From Klebsiella pneumoniae (GTDB taxonomy: Bacteria > Pseudomonadota > Gammaproteobacteria > Pseudomonadales > CAMAPQ01), in NCBI GenBank assembly GCA_945860125.1, contig CAMAPQ010000012.1, positions 1-49,234 on the forward strand: 49,234 nt of DNA, in the 5' to 3' direction. Of this stretch, positions 7,726 to 16,900 are shown piece after piece (position 1 is the first letter of the stretch; every line of letters starts with the position of its first letter). The notes beneath the pieces are model-generated. The model was not told the DNA's origin. It searched no databases and saw only the letters and a program-made list of their open reading frames with translations. The position numbers and the translations under genes are program-made.

Positions 7726-8500
7726 TTCGACAACTGTTTTGTCTTTTATTGCGCTTCAAACAATTGTTACTAAAGAAGTGCGGCGTTTCTTACGTATCTG
7801 GATGCAGACTTTATTGCCATCCGCAATTAACATGGCTTTGTATTTTATTATTTTTGGCCATTTAATGGGTGGTAGAATTGGGAGTATGAATGGTATTGAT
7901 TATATTCAATTTATTATTCCTGGTTTAATTATGATGTCAGTCATTACAAATAGTTATACTAATGTAGTCTTTTCTTTTTTCAGTCAAAAATTCCAGCGTT
8001 CTGTTGAAGAGTTAATTGTCGCGCCGGTGAGTAGTTGGGTGATACTGATGGGCTATGTTACAGGCGGTGTTGTAAGAGGTATTTTAGTGGGGCTAATCGT
8101 ACTTTTTGTTGCATTGGCTTTTACGAGTATTAGGGTGAGTAATTGGTGGTTGACCCTTTTTGTCTTGTTTTTAACGGCAACGCTTTTTGCTGTTGCGGGT
8201 TTTATTAATTCTTTATATGCTAAAAAATTCGATGATGTTTCTATTGTGCCCACTTTTATTTTAACGCCCTTAACTTATCTTGGTGGTGTTTTTTATTCTA
8301 TTCATTTATTACCGCCTGTTTGGCAAACTATTTCTTTGGCGAATCCTATTATTTATATGGTTAATGCTTTTCGTGCTGGCATGATGGGGTATTCTGAGGT
8401 AAGTATTTGGGGTTCATTGAGCGTCATTCTTGTTTTAAATGTAGGCTTAATTTCTTTTGCTTTGTATTTATTAAATAAAGGGAAAGGTATTAGGTCTTAA
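7718..8500 (+). CDS. yadH: ABC-2 type exporter permease (YadH-like)
   Basis: A 260-residue membrane protein with about six hydrophobic segments and the ABC-2 family hallmarks I-P-G-L-I-M-M (residue ~69) and a late L-T-P-L-T-Y-L-G-G-V-F-Y-S. The ATG at 7718 overlaps the end of the yadG-like gene (ATGTTTAA), the normal arrangement for this pair. Together they would form an inner-membrane exporter with two copies of each subunit. The N-terminal sequence T-K-E-V-R-R-F-L-R-I-W is typical of YadH. The gene is followed at once by a MITE. Confidence 0.85.
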   Translation: MFNSTTVLSFIALQTIVTKEVRRFLRIWMQTLLPSAINMALYFIIFGHLMGGRIGSMNGIDYIQFIIPGLIMMSVITNSYTNVVFSFFSQKFQRSVEELIVAPVSSWVILMGYVTGGVVRGILVGLIVLFVALAFTSIRVSNWWLTLFVLFLTATLFAVAGFINSLYAKKFDDVSIVPTFILTPLTYLGGVFYSIHLLPPVWQTISLANPIIYMVNAFRAGMMGYSEVSIWGSLSVILVLNVGLISFALYLLNKGKGIRS

Positions 8501-8505
8501 CTTAA

Positions 8506-8607
8506 AAGGACTTACGCAAAACTGCCCAGCTTCGTTGTCACGCTTCGCCGTACGATTTGTGCTGTCTTCATCGTGATGTCTTGCTGGAACATTTTGCGTA
8601 AGTCCTA
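8506..8607. mobile_element. MITE copy 2 (102 bp)
   Basis: Same family as the elements at 2528 and 20657, in the orientation of the latter. The left end reads AAGGACTTACGCAAAA and the right end TTTTGCGTAAGTCCTA. Identical CTTAA pentamers flank it (8501-8505 and 8608-8612), a second case of a 5-bp duplication. The interior has diverged by scattered substitutions and has lost the internal GTAC near-palindrome. It lies between the yadH-like gene and queF and could fold into a long hairpin that acts on read-through transcripts. Confidence 0.83.
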
Positions 8608-8652
8608 CTTAAAAGAATAAGTCCTATCCTAAAGAAGTAGAAAGAGCTTTAT

Positions 8653-9504
8653 ATGAACGATAAAAATATATTTGACCATTTGCCGTTAGGAAAAGAGCGC
8701 GCTTTTGAGCAGCATTATAATCCTAATTTGTTGTGTACGATTAATCGCAATGAGGCAAGAAAAAAGCTGCTGTCGCATCGTTCAAATGAGTTCAACTTTC
8801 AAAGCTTTCCCTTTGGTGGTTATGATATTTGGAATGCTTATGAAGTATCTTGGCTAAACCATAAAGGTAAACCTGAAGTCGCTATTTTAGAGTTTTGTTT
8901 GGTTTGTATGAGCGAGCTACTGTTAGAGTCAAAATCTTTTAAGCTGTATTTAGGTTCATTGAATTATCAACGTTTTGATAGTTGGCAGGCAGTGATTAAA
9001 ACGATTGAATCTGATCTGTATGCTGTATTAGGCGTTTTAGTTGAGGTTCAACTGCAAACGATCGAGCAGTTTTCTCATGCTGCTAGTTCTGAATGGGAAG
9101 GCATAACTTTAGATGATTTAGAGGTTGAGATTGATCAATATCATTACACGCCTGATTTACTTGAAATAGAGTCTTCTGAGGTATCGCTTGAGACTTATCA
9201 TTCGCACTTACTGAGAACCGTTTGCCCCGTAACAGGCCAGCCTGATTGGGCAAGTATTTTAATTCGCTATAGTGGGAGAAAAATAAAAGCACAAAGTTTA
9301 TTGCGTTATCTTGTTTCATTAAGAGGCCACTGTATTTTTCATGAAATGGCAATTGAGACTATTTTTCTTGATCTTTTTGAGCGCTGTCAGCCACAAAAAC
9401 TAACGGTATATGGGCGTTTTACACGCAGAGGTGGTGTTGATATTAATCCTTTTCGTTCAAACTTTGAGTCTTCAATCGCTAATTATAAAATGATTCGGCA
9501 ATAA
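8653..9504 (+). CDS. queF: NADPH-dependent 7-cyano-7-deazaguanine reductase
   Basis: Reduces preQ0 to preQ1 in queuosine biosynthesis (EC 1.7.1.13). The 283-residue length is that of the bimodular E. coli type. Visible signatures are the QueF motif E-S-K-S-F-K-L-Y-L at residues 92-100, the catalytic C191 in T-V-C-P-V-T-G-Q-P-D with D198, and F-H-E near residue 234, all in the expected order. It stands alone between a MITE and a convergent diguanylate cyclase gene whose stop codon is only 2 bases away. Other queuosine genes are not in the window. Confidence 0.95.
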   Translation: MNDKNIFDHLPLGKERAFEQHYNPNLLCTINRNEARKKLLSHRSNEFNFQSFPFGGYDIWNAYEVSWLNHKGKPEVAILEFCLVCMSELLLESKSFKLYLGSLNYQRFDSWQAVIKTIESDLYAVLGVLVEVQLQTIEQFSHAASSEWEGITLDDLEVEIDQYHYTPDLLEIESSEVSLETYHSHLLRTVCPVTGQPDWASILIRYSGRKIKAQSLLRYLVSLRGHCIFHEMAIETIFLDLFERCQPQKLTVYGRFTRRGGVDINPFRSNFESSIANYKMIRQ

Positions 9505-9506
9505 TT

Positions 9507-10814
9507 TTATTGCTGGTATCTAATTTGATTTCTGCCATTTGCTTTGGCAACATAAACTTGTTCATCAGCGCCTTGAAAAAGACTTGTAAAATCAGCATTT
9601 TTTTCGCTAATTTGTGCAATTCCAATGCTGGCAGAGATGGGGATGTTTTCCGGTTTTAGGGCCTCAATTTTTTTTCTAATATTTTCTGCTTTTTGTATGG
9701 CTGCATCTAGATTGCAGTGGCTTAAAAGAAGAACAAATTCCTCCCCGCCAAAACGCGCAACGATATCTTCTCCTCGGCACTGACTTTTAATCGTGTTCGC
9801 TGTTTCACGCAAAACAATATCACCCATTGCGTGGCCGTAGTTATCATTGATTGATTTAAAATGATCAAGATCTAGCACTAAGAGTGAACAGGGAATTTTA
9901 TGTCTAATGCACTCTGTTATTTTTCGTGGGCCAACTTCCATGAGATAGTGTCGGTTGTATAGCTTTGTCAGCTGATCAATGAGCGCAATTTCTTGTAGTT
10001 TGCCTGATTGTTCTTCTATTTGATCCAGCAGCTTTTTATTTTCAATTAAATTTTTTGCTCTGGTAATAAATTCTTGGGGAATAAAAGGTTTGTGAATAAA
10101 ATCACTTGCCCCAACTTTTAAAAGTTCAATTTTTGTACTGTTGTCTTCTGAAGAAGAGACAACCAGAATAGGGATGCGCGATTTTGAGTCTTCAAAATAA
10201 CGAACAGTTCTAATAAGGGTTTTTCCAGATAGTTTTCCCTTTAAAACAAGGCTGGTAATTATTAAGTCAATATCTGTATCGTATAGCTCAATAAGTGCTT
10301 GCTCTGCGCTATCGCACTGAATAATTTTTGCGCTTATCATTTGCAGGCACTGTACTGCATGGTGTCTCATTGACTTGCTATCTTCAATTAGTAAGATTTT
10401 ATATTCATTCTTATCTTGTCGATTTTGTTTTTGATTGACGCGAGTAAGATAACGAACAAGTTCAACAGGATTAGATCGATGAAATATTGCAGAAATACCT
10501 AATTTTAGCGCTGCTTTTTTAAAATCGTGATCAAGATTCTTCTCGTCAGTTATTAAAATAACGGCAGGAGGATGTTTGCTAAAAATATGATTTTTATCGT
10601 TTATCTTATTGAATGCCATGCAAAAATCAAATCCGCCCATATCTTCAAGCAAGTCAGATAAAATAATAGCGTCGATTTTTTCATTAAATGCGCTATTCAG
10701 ACTGATTGCACCATGTTTATGCGTCAACAGATGATAGGGAATCTGAAGACTGCTCAGCGTGTCTTCTATTCTTTGATCTATATTTTTAGAAGCTTCTAGT
10801 GCGAGTATGTGCAT
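9507..10814 (-). CDS. Diguanylate cyclase with two receiver-like domains
   Basis: A 435-residue protein with the PleD-like order: receiver-like domain (about 1-125), second receiver (about 138-255) and GGDEF domain (about 275-435). The active site is G-G-E-E-F at 356-360, and the product-inhibition site R-G-E-D (347-350) lies five residues before it, so the cyclase should be active and feedback-inhibited by c-di-GMP. The second receiver keeps the acidic pocket (I-E-D-S at 143-146) and the lysine of H-K-P-F. However, Ser188 (I-I-T-S-L-V) stands where the phospho-accepting Asp is expected. The first receiver keeps an Asp in L-S-D-L-L-E. Input may therefore come through the first domain or through dimerisation alone. 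It converges with queF. Confidence 0.88.
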   Translation of the reverse strand: MHILALEASKNIDQRIEDTLSSLQIPYHLLTHKHGAISLNSAFNEKIDAIILSDLLEDMGGFDFCMAFNKINDKNHIFSKHPPAVILITDEKNLDHDFKKAALKLGISAIFHRSNPVELVRYLTRVNQKQNRQDKNEYKILLIEDSKSMRHHAVQCLQMISAKIIQCDSAEQALIELYDTDIDLIITSLVLKGKLSGKTLIRTVRYFEDSKSRIPILVVSSSEDNSTKIELLKVGASDFIHKPFIPQEFITRAKNLIENKKLLDQIEEQSGKLQEIALIDQLTKLYNRHYLMEVGPRKITECIRHKIPCSLLVLDLDHFKSINDNYGHAMGDIVLRETANTIKSQCRGEDIVARFGGEEFVLLLSHCNLDAAIQKAENIRKKIEALKPENIPISASIGIAQISEKNADFTSLFQGADEQVYVAKANGRNQIRYQQ

Positions 10815-10967
10815 AATATTAAATTGGCTCGCCCTTTTTGCATATTTTCATCAAAATCCCTATAAGTTTAGTACACAATTACGACTCAGCCCTTTATCAT
10901 TACTTCTAATTTTTTGAGCTTAAATAGTCTTTTTTAACATTTTTCTACAGCCTTATAGAGGTCATCC

Positions 10968-12063
10968 ATGGAAATAACGCAGTTACACCCTAAGTTACAA
11001 GCGTTAACTGAGCGCGTGAGCGCCTTAAGGGGGTATCTTTGACTATGAGAACAAAAAAGAGAGATGGGAAGAAATTGAATTAGAGTTACAGGATCCTGCG
11101 CTTTGGAATAATGCACACAATGCACAGATTCTTGGAAAGGAAAGAGTGGCATTATCATCGGTTGTGACGACAATTGATGAATTGTCTGTTGCTATACGTG
11201 ATGCTTTTGAGTTGCATGATATTGCAAAAGAAGAAGACGACATCACAACTTTAGAAGACTTAATTGCTGAGGTTCAAAAGATTGAGTGGCGTGTTGCTAA
11301 TCTTGAGTTTCAGCGTATGTTTTCAAAAGAACAAGATAAAAGTAATGCCTTTCTTGATATTCAGTCAGGCTCAGGCGGAACAGAAGCTCAGGATTGGGCT
11401 GATATGATATTAAGAATGTATCTTCGTTGGGGCGAAAAAAGAGGCTTTAAAACAGAAGTAATGGATTTGTCGCCTGGTGAAGTGGCAGGTATTAAAGGGG
11501 CAACCATGCGTTTTGAGGGTGAGTATGCTTATGGTTGGCTACGAACGGAAACAGGCATTCATCGTTTGGTAAGAAAATCTCCTTTTGATTCTGGCAGTAG
11601 AAGACATACCTCCTTTGCTTCTGTATTTGTCTCTCCAGAAATTGAAGATGATATTGAAATTGATATTAATCCTGCTGATTTACGTGTTGATACTTATCGT
11701 GCAAGTGGTGCGGGGGGCCAGCATGTGAATCGAACAGATTCTGCAATTAGAATTACGCATGTTCCGACTAATGTCGTGGTTCAATGCCAGTCAGATAGGT
11801 CTCAGCATAAGAATCGTTCTCAGGCTATGAAAATGTTGAGAGCAAAATTGTATGAGCTAGAGCTGCAAAAAAAGAATGCTGAAAAGCAAGCATTGGAAGA
11901 TACCAAAATGGATATTGGTTGGGGTAGTCAGATTCGCTCTTATGTTTTAGACCAGTCGAGAGTAAAAGATTTGCGCACGCAAGTTGAAACATCTGATCCT
12001 GATCGCGTCTTAAACGGTGATTTAGATTTTTTCATTGAGGCTAGTTTAAAAGCGGGTCTTTAA
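10968..12063 (+). CDS. prfB: Peptide chain release factor 2, with programmed +1 frameshift
   Basis: RF2 terminates translation at UGA and UAA. The gene starts at the ATG at 10968 (AGAGG 6 bases upstream), reads 24 codons to an in-frame TGA at 11040-11042, and continues in the +1 frame from 11041. The product is join(10968..11039, 11041..12063), 364 residues, the usual length. The +1 part contains the stop-codon recognition S-P-F near residue 205 and the peptidyl-hydrolase loop G-A-G-G-Q-H-V-N near 245. Its abundance is expected to be autoregulated: low RF2 slows reading of the UGA and favours the shift. lysS follows in the common prfB-lysS order. Confidence 0.96.
11028..11043 (+). promoter_or_regulatory. 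RF2 programmed frameshift site
   Basis: AGGGGG (11028-11033), an internal Shine-Dalgarno-like element, is followed after three bases by the slippery CTT T (11037-11040) and TGA C (11040-11043). This is the same arrangement as in E. coli prfB, including the weak-context C after UGA. Ribosomes slip forward one base on CUU-U when RF2 is scarce. Confidence 0.95.
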
Positions 12064-12068
12064 AAACA

Positions 12069-12116
12069 GAGTGTTTAAAAAAGAAAAGTGTTTAAAAAAA
12101 CAGGTATTTAAAACAG
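12069..12116 (+). repeat. Short direct repeats between prfB and lysS
   Basis: The gap contains GTGTTTAAAAAA twice (near 12071 and 12088), followed by a related GTATTTAAAA near 12104, each ending in a purine-rich run. It looks like a small tandem expansion of about 17 bases. No hairpin or T-run terminator accompanies it, so prfB-lysS read-through seems likely. Confidence 0.5.
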
Positions 12117-12129
12117 TTGGAGTTTTAGT

Positions 12130-13635
12130 ATGGAAGAGAATGCGAGTGAGTTAAGTCACAAAGAAGATAATAAGTTAATTGCTTTACGTCGTGAAAAATT
12201 ACATGAAATTAGAAAAACCAATAAGTGTGCTTTTCCTAATGACTTTCGGCGTGAGCATTTCACTCAGGATCTTCAGGATGCGTTTCATTCTTTGTCTAAA
12301 AGTGAATTAGAGGAGAAAGCAACAGTTGTGACGGTTGCGGGCCGTATTATGTTTAATCGTGGTTCCTTTATTGTCATACAAGATATGTCAGGGCAAATAC
12401 AGCTGTATGTGAATAGGCAGGCTTTATTGCCCGAGAAATTAGCGGAAATTAAAACGTGGGATTTAGGCGATATTATTGGTGCGCGTGGTGTGTTACATAA
12501 ATCAAATAAAGGTGATCTTTATGTTGATTTGCAAGAGGTACAATTACTCACAAAATCTTTACAGCCTTTGCCTGAAAAATATAAGGGATTAACCGATACT
12601 GAAACCTGTTACAGGCAGCGTTACATTGATCTTATGGTTAATAAAAGCACAAGAGAGACATTTATTATTCGCTCAAAGGTAATTGATAGTATTCGGCAGT
12701 TTTTAAAAGAGCGACGTTTTCTTGAAGTGGAAACGCCCATGATGCAGCCAATCCCGGGCGGTGCAACAGCCAAACCTTTTGTGACGCATCATAATGCTTT
12801 GGATATGAACCTTTATTTGCGCGTTGCGCCAGAGTTATATCTTAAAAGATTAGTCGTTGGTGGCTTCGAGCGTGTTTTTGAAATAAATAGAAACTTTAGA
12901 AATGAAGGTGTTTCAACGCGTCATAATCCTGAATTTACGATGCTAGAGTTTTATGAAGCCTATGCAACCTATCATGATTTAATGAATTTAACGGAGGCGA
13001 TGTTAAAAAGAGTAACACTTGAAGTGTTAGGCTCAAGTGAAGTGATTTATCAGGGTGAGACTTACGACTTTGGAAAACCATTTTTACGTATGACGGTGCT
13101 TGAAGCGATTCTTCAGTTTAATCCTCAGCTTGTTTTGCAAGATTTAACGCATCTTGAGCAGGCGCGTAAAGTGGCTGCTGAGTTAGGTATTGTGATTAAA
13201 GAAGGCTCAGGGCTTGGTAAAGTTCAAATTGAAATTTTTGAAAAAACAGTAGAGCACGAGCTTAAGCAGCCAACCTTTATTACTGAGTATCCAACGGAAA
13301 TCTCGCCTCTTGCACGACGTAACGATGATAATCCCTTTGTAACAGATCGTTTTGAGCTTTTTGTCGGTGGACGTGAAATTGCGAATGGATTTTCTGAGTT
13401 AAATGATGCGGAAGATCAAGCGGAAAGATTCAAATCTCAAGTGCTTGCTAAAGATTCAGGTGATGATGAAGCCATGCATTTTGATGCAGATTATATTTGT
13501 GCATTGGAATATGGTTTACCACCTACCGCAGGTGAAGGCATTGGTATTGATCGTTTAGTGATGTTGTTAACTGATGCGCCTTCTATACGTGATGTTATTC
13601 TTTTCCCTCATATGCGTCATATTTCAGCGTCTTAA
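12130..13635 (+). CDS. lysS: Lysyl-tRNA synthetase, class II
   Basis: Charges tRNA-Lys (EC 6.1.1.6). The 501-residue protein has an N-terminal OB-fold anticodon-binding domain (about 60-150; V-A-G-R-I-M near 77) and the class II catalytic domain. Motif 2 is visible in [11 protein letters not shown] near residue 253 and motif 3 in [11 protein letters not shown] near 475. TTGGAG precedes the ATG at 12130. It lies 66 bases after prfB on the same strand, and ung follows 17 bases after its stop, so the three may form one transcript. Confidence 0.96.
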   Translation: MEENASELSHKEDNKLIALRREKLHEIRKTNKCAFPNDFRREHFTQDLQDAFHSLSKSELEEKATVVTVAGRIMFNRGSFIVIQDMSGQIQLYVNRQALLPEKLAEIKTWDLGDIIGARGVLHKSNKGDLYVDLQEVQLLTKSLQPLPEKYKGLTDTETCYRQRYIDLMVNKSTRETFIIRSKVIDSIRQFLKERRFLEVETPMMQPIPGGATAKPFVTHHNALDMNLYLRVAPELYLKRLVVGGFERVFEINRNFRNEGVSTRHNPEFTMLEFYEAYATYHDLMNLTEAMLKRVTLEVLGSSEVIYQGETYDFGKPFLRMTVLEAILQFNPQLVLQDLTHLEQARKVAAELGIVIKEGSGLGKVQIEIFEKTVEHELKQPTFITEYPTEISPLARRNDDNPFVTDRFELFVGGREIANGFSELNDAEDQAERFKSQVLAKDSGDDEAMHFDADYICALEYGLPPTAGEGIGIDRLVMLLTDAPSIRDVILFPHMRHISAS

Positions 13636-13652
13636 GATAGAGGAGTATTTAT

Positions 13653-14330
13653 TTGTCCAATATAAAACTATCTGAAAGTTGGCTTAAGATTGTCGGTGAT
13701 GAGTTTGGTAAGGATTATATGAAAGCGCTCAAGATTTTTCTGCTGGATGAAAAACAGCAAGGAAAAACAGTGTTTCCAAAAGGAGACGCTATATTTAATG
13801 CGCTTAATTTAACACCGTTTGAAGAAGTAAAAGTTGTGATTTTAGGGCAAGATCCTTATCATGGGTTAGGGCAGGCGCATGGCTTATGTTTCTCTGTGCC
13901 GCGGGAGGTTACTTTCCCGCCTTCCCTAAAAAATATGTTTATTGAGCTTAAGCGAGATCTGGGTGTCATAAATAGCGTGCATGGTTGCTTAGAAGATTGG
14001 GCGCATCAAGGGGTGCTGCTTTTAAATAGTGTTTTAACGGTAGAAATGGGGAAGGCTGGCGCTCATCAGGGAAAAGGCTGGGAGATGTTTACAGATGAAG
14101 TTATTAAAAAAATTAGTGAGCTCAAAAAAAATGTCGTTTTTTTATTGTGGGGTAGTTATGCTTTTAAAAAAGGATCTGTTATAAATGAAGCGCAACATTT
14201 AATTTTAAAGTCACCTCATCCATCACCATTATCTGCTTATCGAGGTTTTATGGGTAACGGCCATTTTGGTTTAGCCAATGCTTATTTAGCGCAACAGGGT
14301 ATTAGTCCCATTAATTGGCAGCTAAATTAA
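13653..14330 (+). CDS. ung: Uracil-DNA glycosylase, family 1
   Basis: Removes uracil from DNA, the first step in repairing deaminated cytosine (EC 3.2.2.27). The catalytic loop is G-Q-D-P-Y-H-G near residue 67, and the minor-groove loop is H-P-S-P-L-S near residue 188. Length is 225 residues, as usual. The start is TTG at 13653, supported by AGGAG 7 bases upstream; no better ATG is near. It follows lysS by 17 bases. Confidence 0.95.
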   Translation: MSNIKLSESWLKIVGDEFGKDYMKALKIFLLDEKQQGKTVFPKGDAIFNALNLTPFEEVKVVILGQDPYHGLGQAHGLCFSVPREVTFPPSLKNMFIELKRDLGVINSVHGCLEDWAHQGVLLLNSVLTVEMGKAGAHQGKGWEMFTDEVIKKISELKKNVVFLLWGSYAFKKGSVINEAQHLILKSPHPSPLSAYRGFMGNGHFGLANAYLAQQGISPINWQLN

Positions 14331-14331
14331 T

Positions 14332-14649
14332 ATGCCTTATATAAGAATTTTGGCAAAATGTCATAAAAAAAAGCTTGTTTCCTTCGCTGTTTTTTTGTGT
14401 CTGTATTTTGTATTTATTCAAGCCTTAGTCCTCAAGCACTATATAGAACATCCTTTTCATCAGAAAACGGCAGCTTGTTCTGTTTTTGAGTCTGCGGATG
14501 CAAAAAAGCTTAAACCGTCTGATGATTTAGTTTTAACGACTTGTATTTTTTCACCTGTTTATTTCGCTGGTATTAAGCCTTCCTTTATTATTAAGAATAA
14601 TTATTGTCTTTCCTTTCCACGTGCTCCGCCCTTTTCAATTATCGTTTAA
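14332..14649 (+). CDS. Small membrane or secreted protein at the head of a metal-uptake group
   Basis: A 105-residue protein beginning one base after the ung stop codon. A basic N-terminus (about 1-14) and a hydrophobic segment (about 15-33, V-S-F-A-V-F-L-C-L-Y-F-V-F) form a signal anchor. The rest is polar with two cysteines and ends R-A-P-P-F-S-I-I-V. Short secreted proteins ending in an R-A-P-P-x motif often sit in front of metal transport genes (DUF2946-like), which fits the outer-membrane barrel and ZnuA/ZnuB genes that follow. That comparison is from memory and unverified. There is no clear ribosome-binding site, so translation may be coupled to ung. Confidence 0.5.
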   Translation: MPYIRILAKCHKKKLVSFAVFLCLYFVFIQALVLKHYIEHPFHQKTAACSVFESADAKKLKPSDDLVLTTCIFSPVYFAGIKPSFIIKNNYCLSFPRAPPFSIIV

Positions 14650-14706
14650 AACATTTTTTTAAATGCATTTTTATGCAATGTTTCAATTCGTTTTGGGAGA
14701 GATTTT

Positions 14707-15972
14707 ATGCGTGGTAAACGGTCATTTCGTTTTAATTTTTTTGTTTTTATTTTATGCCTTGCCATCTCTTATGTTCAAGATGTTCAAGATGTTCAAGCTG
14801 CTCAAGCAGCGACTAAATCTGGTAATGAGTTTAATCCTGCGATTAATTTAATTTTAGATGGACGATATACGTCTTATGGGAATGATTTTGCTTTGCCTGG
14901 ATTTGTATTGGGAGGTGAAGCGGGGTTACCTGAAAAAGGTTTTGGTCTAGGTCATTCAGAGTTATCTTTAAGTGCAAATATTGATCCTACTTTTTATGGC
15001 GCAATGATTGTTGCGCTTCATCAGGAGGAGGGTGAAACGCACGTTGAACTTGAGGAAGCTTATGTTGAAACGTTAAAGCTTGATCATGGCTTAACTTTGA
15101 AAATGGGTAAGTTTCGTTCTCAGCTGGGGTATCTTAATTCTATTCACGAGCATGCCCATGACTTTACCGATGTTCCTCTCGTTTATAGTGCTTTTTTTGG
15201 CAATAGTTTAATTGATTCAGGGATGCAGTTACGTTGGGTTGTACCGATTGATGCCTATGTTGAACTAGGCGGTGAGTGGTTAAGTGGAACTGCTTTTCCA
15301 GGCGGCACGCAGAATCATAATAATCAAGGCGGTGTTTTATTTGCCAAAACAGGGGGTGATTTATCAGAAAGTACAAGCTGGCAGTTAGGCTCATCTTTAT
15401 ATCGAACTAAATTTGATGAAAGATCTGGTGCCATGCATGAACATAGTGATACTTCGGCAGAGCATGTTATTGAATACAGTGAGGGTGGTGTGAAAGCCTA
15501 TGGCGTCGATTTTGTTTATAAGTGGGCACCTAGGGGAAATGCCACACAAAAAAATCTAAAAATTCAAGGTGAGTTTTTTATTAAAAAAGAAGATTCAGCT
15601 ATTCATTTTTCAGAGGCTGAAAATAATTTATTAGCTGACTTTTCTGGAAAAGGGCAAGGCTTGTATGTGCAAACCTTATATCAGTTTATGCCAAAATGGC
15701 GAGTGGGCGTTAGAGCAGATTATTTAAAGCCGGATAATCAATTTTCTAATGAGCAAGAGAGCGGTGTAACGTTACAGGATTTTTTTGACGATACGCTGCT
15801 GAACGCAGATAAAAGCATTATTAAAAAAACAATAATGATTGATTATTCTACCAGCGAATTTGCAAAACTAAGATTTCAAGTTGCCAATATAGATATCGAA
15901 AATGCGCAAGATACGCAAGTTATGTTGCAGTATTTAATGTCATTAGGTAGCCACGGCGCACATAAATTTTAA
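14707..15972 (+). CDS. Outer-membrane beta-barrel (porin-like) protein linked to metal uptake
   Basis: A 421-residue protein with an N-terminal signal sequence (about 1-35) and a long series of alternating-polarity strands rich in Gly, aromatic and acidic residues, as in outer-membrane barrels. Segments such as G-K-F-R-S-Q-L-G-Y-L and the His-rich loops (N-S-I-H-E-H-A-H-D and A-M-H-E-H-S-D) suggest metal contact. A 9-base tandem repeat, ATGTTCAAG x3 (14771-14797), encodes V-Q-D-V-Q-D-V-Q at the signal peptide/mature junction. GGGAGAG lies before the ATG at 14707. The gene ends 13 bases before a ZnuA-like gene, so it probably admits Zn or Mn to the periplasm. It lacks an obvious TonB box or plug, so a passive channel is likelier than a TonB-dependent receptor. 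Confidence 0.7.
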   Translation: MRGKRSFRFNFFVFILCLAISYVQDVQDVQAAQAATKSGNEFNPAINLILDGRYTSYGNDFALPGFVLGGEAGLPEKGFGLGHSELSLSANIDPTFYGAMIVALHQEEGETHVELEEAYVETLKLDHGLTLKMGKFRSQLGYLNSIHEHAHDFTDVPLVYSAFFGNSLIDSGMQLRWVVPIDAYVELGGEWLSGTAFPGGTQNHNNQGGVLFAKTGGDLSESTSWQLGSSLYRTKFDERSGAMHEHSDTSAEHVIEYSEGGVKAYGVDFVYKWAPRGNATQKNLKIQGEFFIKKEDSAIHFSEAENNLLADFSGKGQGLYVQTLYQFMPKWRVGVRADYLKPDNQFSNEQESGVTLQDFFDDTLLNADKSIIKKTIMIDYSTSEFAKLRFQVANIDIENAQDTQVMLQYLMSLGSHGAHKF

Positions 15973-15985
15973 TTAAGGGCACGTT

Positions 15986-16900
15986 ATGAAAAATTTTTTA
16001 GTTTCTTTTATTTTAATTGTATTGTCCTTACCTGCTTTTGCAGAAAAAAAGTTGAATATTTTTACTTGTGAGCCTGAATGGGCAAGTTTAGTTACATCAC
16101 TTGCAGGTGATAAGGTGGATATTTTTCAAGCAACCAATGCTTTTCAAGATCCTCATCATATTGAGGCACGCCCTGCTTTTATAGCTAAAATGAGGCGGGC
16201 TGATTTAGTTGTTTGTAGTGGGGCTGATCTTGAGGTGGGATGGTTACCTTTACTAATTCGAGCCGCTGGGAATAATAAAATATTGCCTGGTTCCCCTGGA
16301 TATTTTGAAGCAGCACAGGTTGTTCAGCGCTTAGGTATTCCTGTAACGATTGATCGTGCTGAAGGTGATGTGCATCCAGAAGGTAATCCTCATGTGCATC
16401 TTGATCCCAATAGAGTCGTGCTTATTGCTGAGGCATTGTCAGTACGTTTAGTTGATTTAGATGCTAAGAATGCCGCTTTTTATCAAGCAAAAAAAGTTGA
16501 ATTTCAATCTGCAATATCTTTGTTACTTGAAAAAAGAAAAGCAGATATTGATTTGCTTAAAAATATAAAAGTGATGACTTATCATGATAATCGGCCCTAT
16601 CTTTTTGATTGGTTGAAAATAAAACAAGTCGCAACAATTGAATCAAAGCCTGGTATTCCACCTACCATTAATGATTTAGAAAAACTAAAGGCAATCATAA
16701 AAACTGAGCAAGTTGCTTTTATTTTGATCAGTCCTTCGGAGACTGACCAAGCGGCACGTTGGTTATTAGAAAACACAGGAACGCCTTATATTACCCTTGC
16801 TTATACAACGGGTGAAAGTAAGGAGGTAAATGACCTAATTTCCCTATATGGGCGTATTTTAGATCAACTTATTCAAGGCTTAAAAAATGTTGCTCATTGA
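15986..16900 (+). CDS. Periplasmic metal-binding protein of a Zn/Mn ABC transporter (ZnuA-like)
   Basis: A 304-residue cluster A-I (TroA/ZnuA) solute-binding protein with a signal peptide cut near A-F-A-E (residue 20). Candidate metal ligands occur in the usual places: D-P-H-H-I-E near 56-60, N-P-H-V-H-L-D-P near 135-141 and T-Y-H-D-N-R near 204. There is no long His-rich loop of the kind seen in E. coli ZnuA, so Zn, Mn or Fe(II) are all possible. The last 14 bases overlap the permease gene. It belongs to the group 14332-17666. Confidence 0.85.
   Translation: MKNFLVSFILIVLSLPAFAEKKLNIFTCEPEWASLVTSLAGDKVDIFQATNAFQDPHHIEARPAFIAKMRRADLVVCSGADLEVGWLPLLIRAAGNNKILPGSPGYFEAAQVVQRLGIPVTIDRAEGDVHPEGNPHVHLDPNRVVLIAEALSVRLVDLDAKNAAFYQAKKVEFQSAISLLLEKRKADIDLLKNIKVMTYHDNRPYLFDWLKIKQVATIESKPGIPPTINDLEKLKAIIKTEQVAFILISPSETDQAARWLLENTGTPYITLAYTTGESKEVNDLISLYGRILDQLIQGLKNVAH

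Noticed and set aside
10934-11146. A reading of prfB as starting at 11146 with an unrelated upstream leader.
   Set aside because: The frameshift signal and an ATG with a ribosome-binding site at 10968 give the standard RF2 N-terminus.
14663-14851. A plus-strand frame with hydrophobic sequence overlapping the barrel's start.
   Set aside because: It lies in another frame of the barrel's signal region; the barrel has the better ribosome-binding site and a long coding frame.
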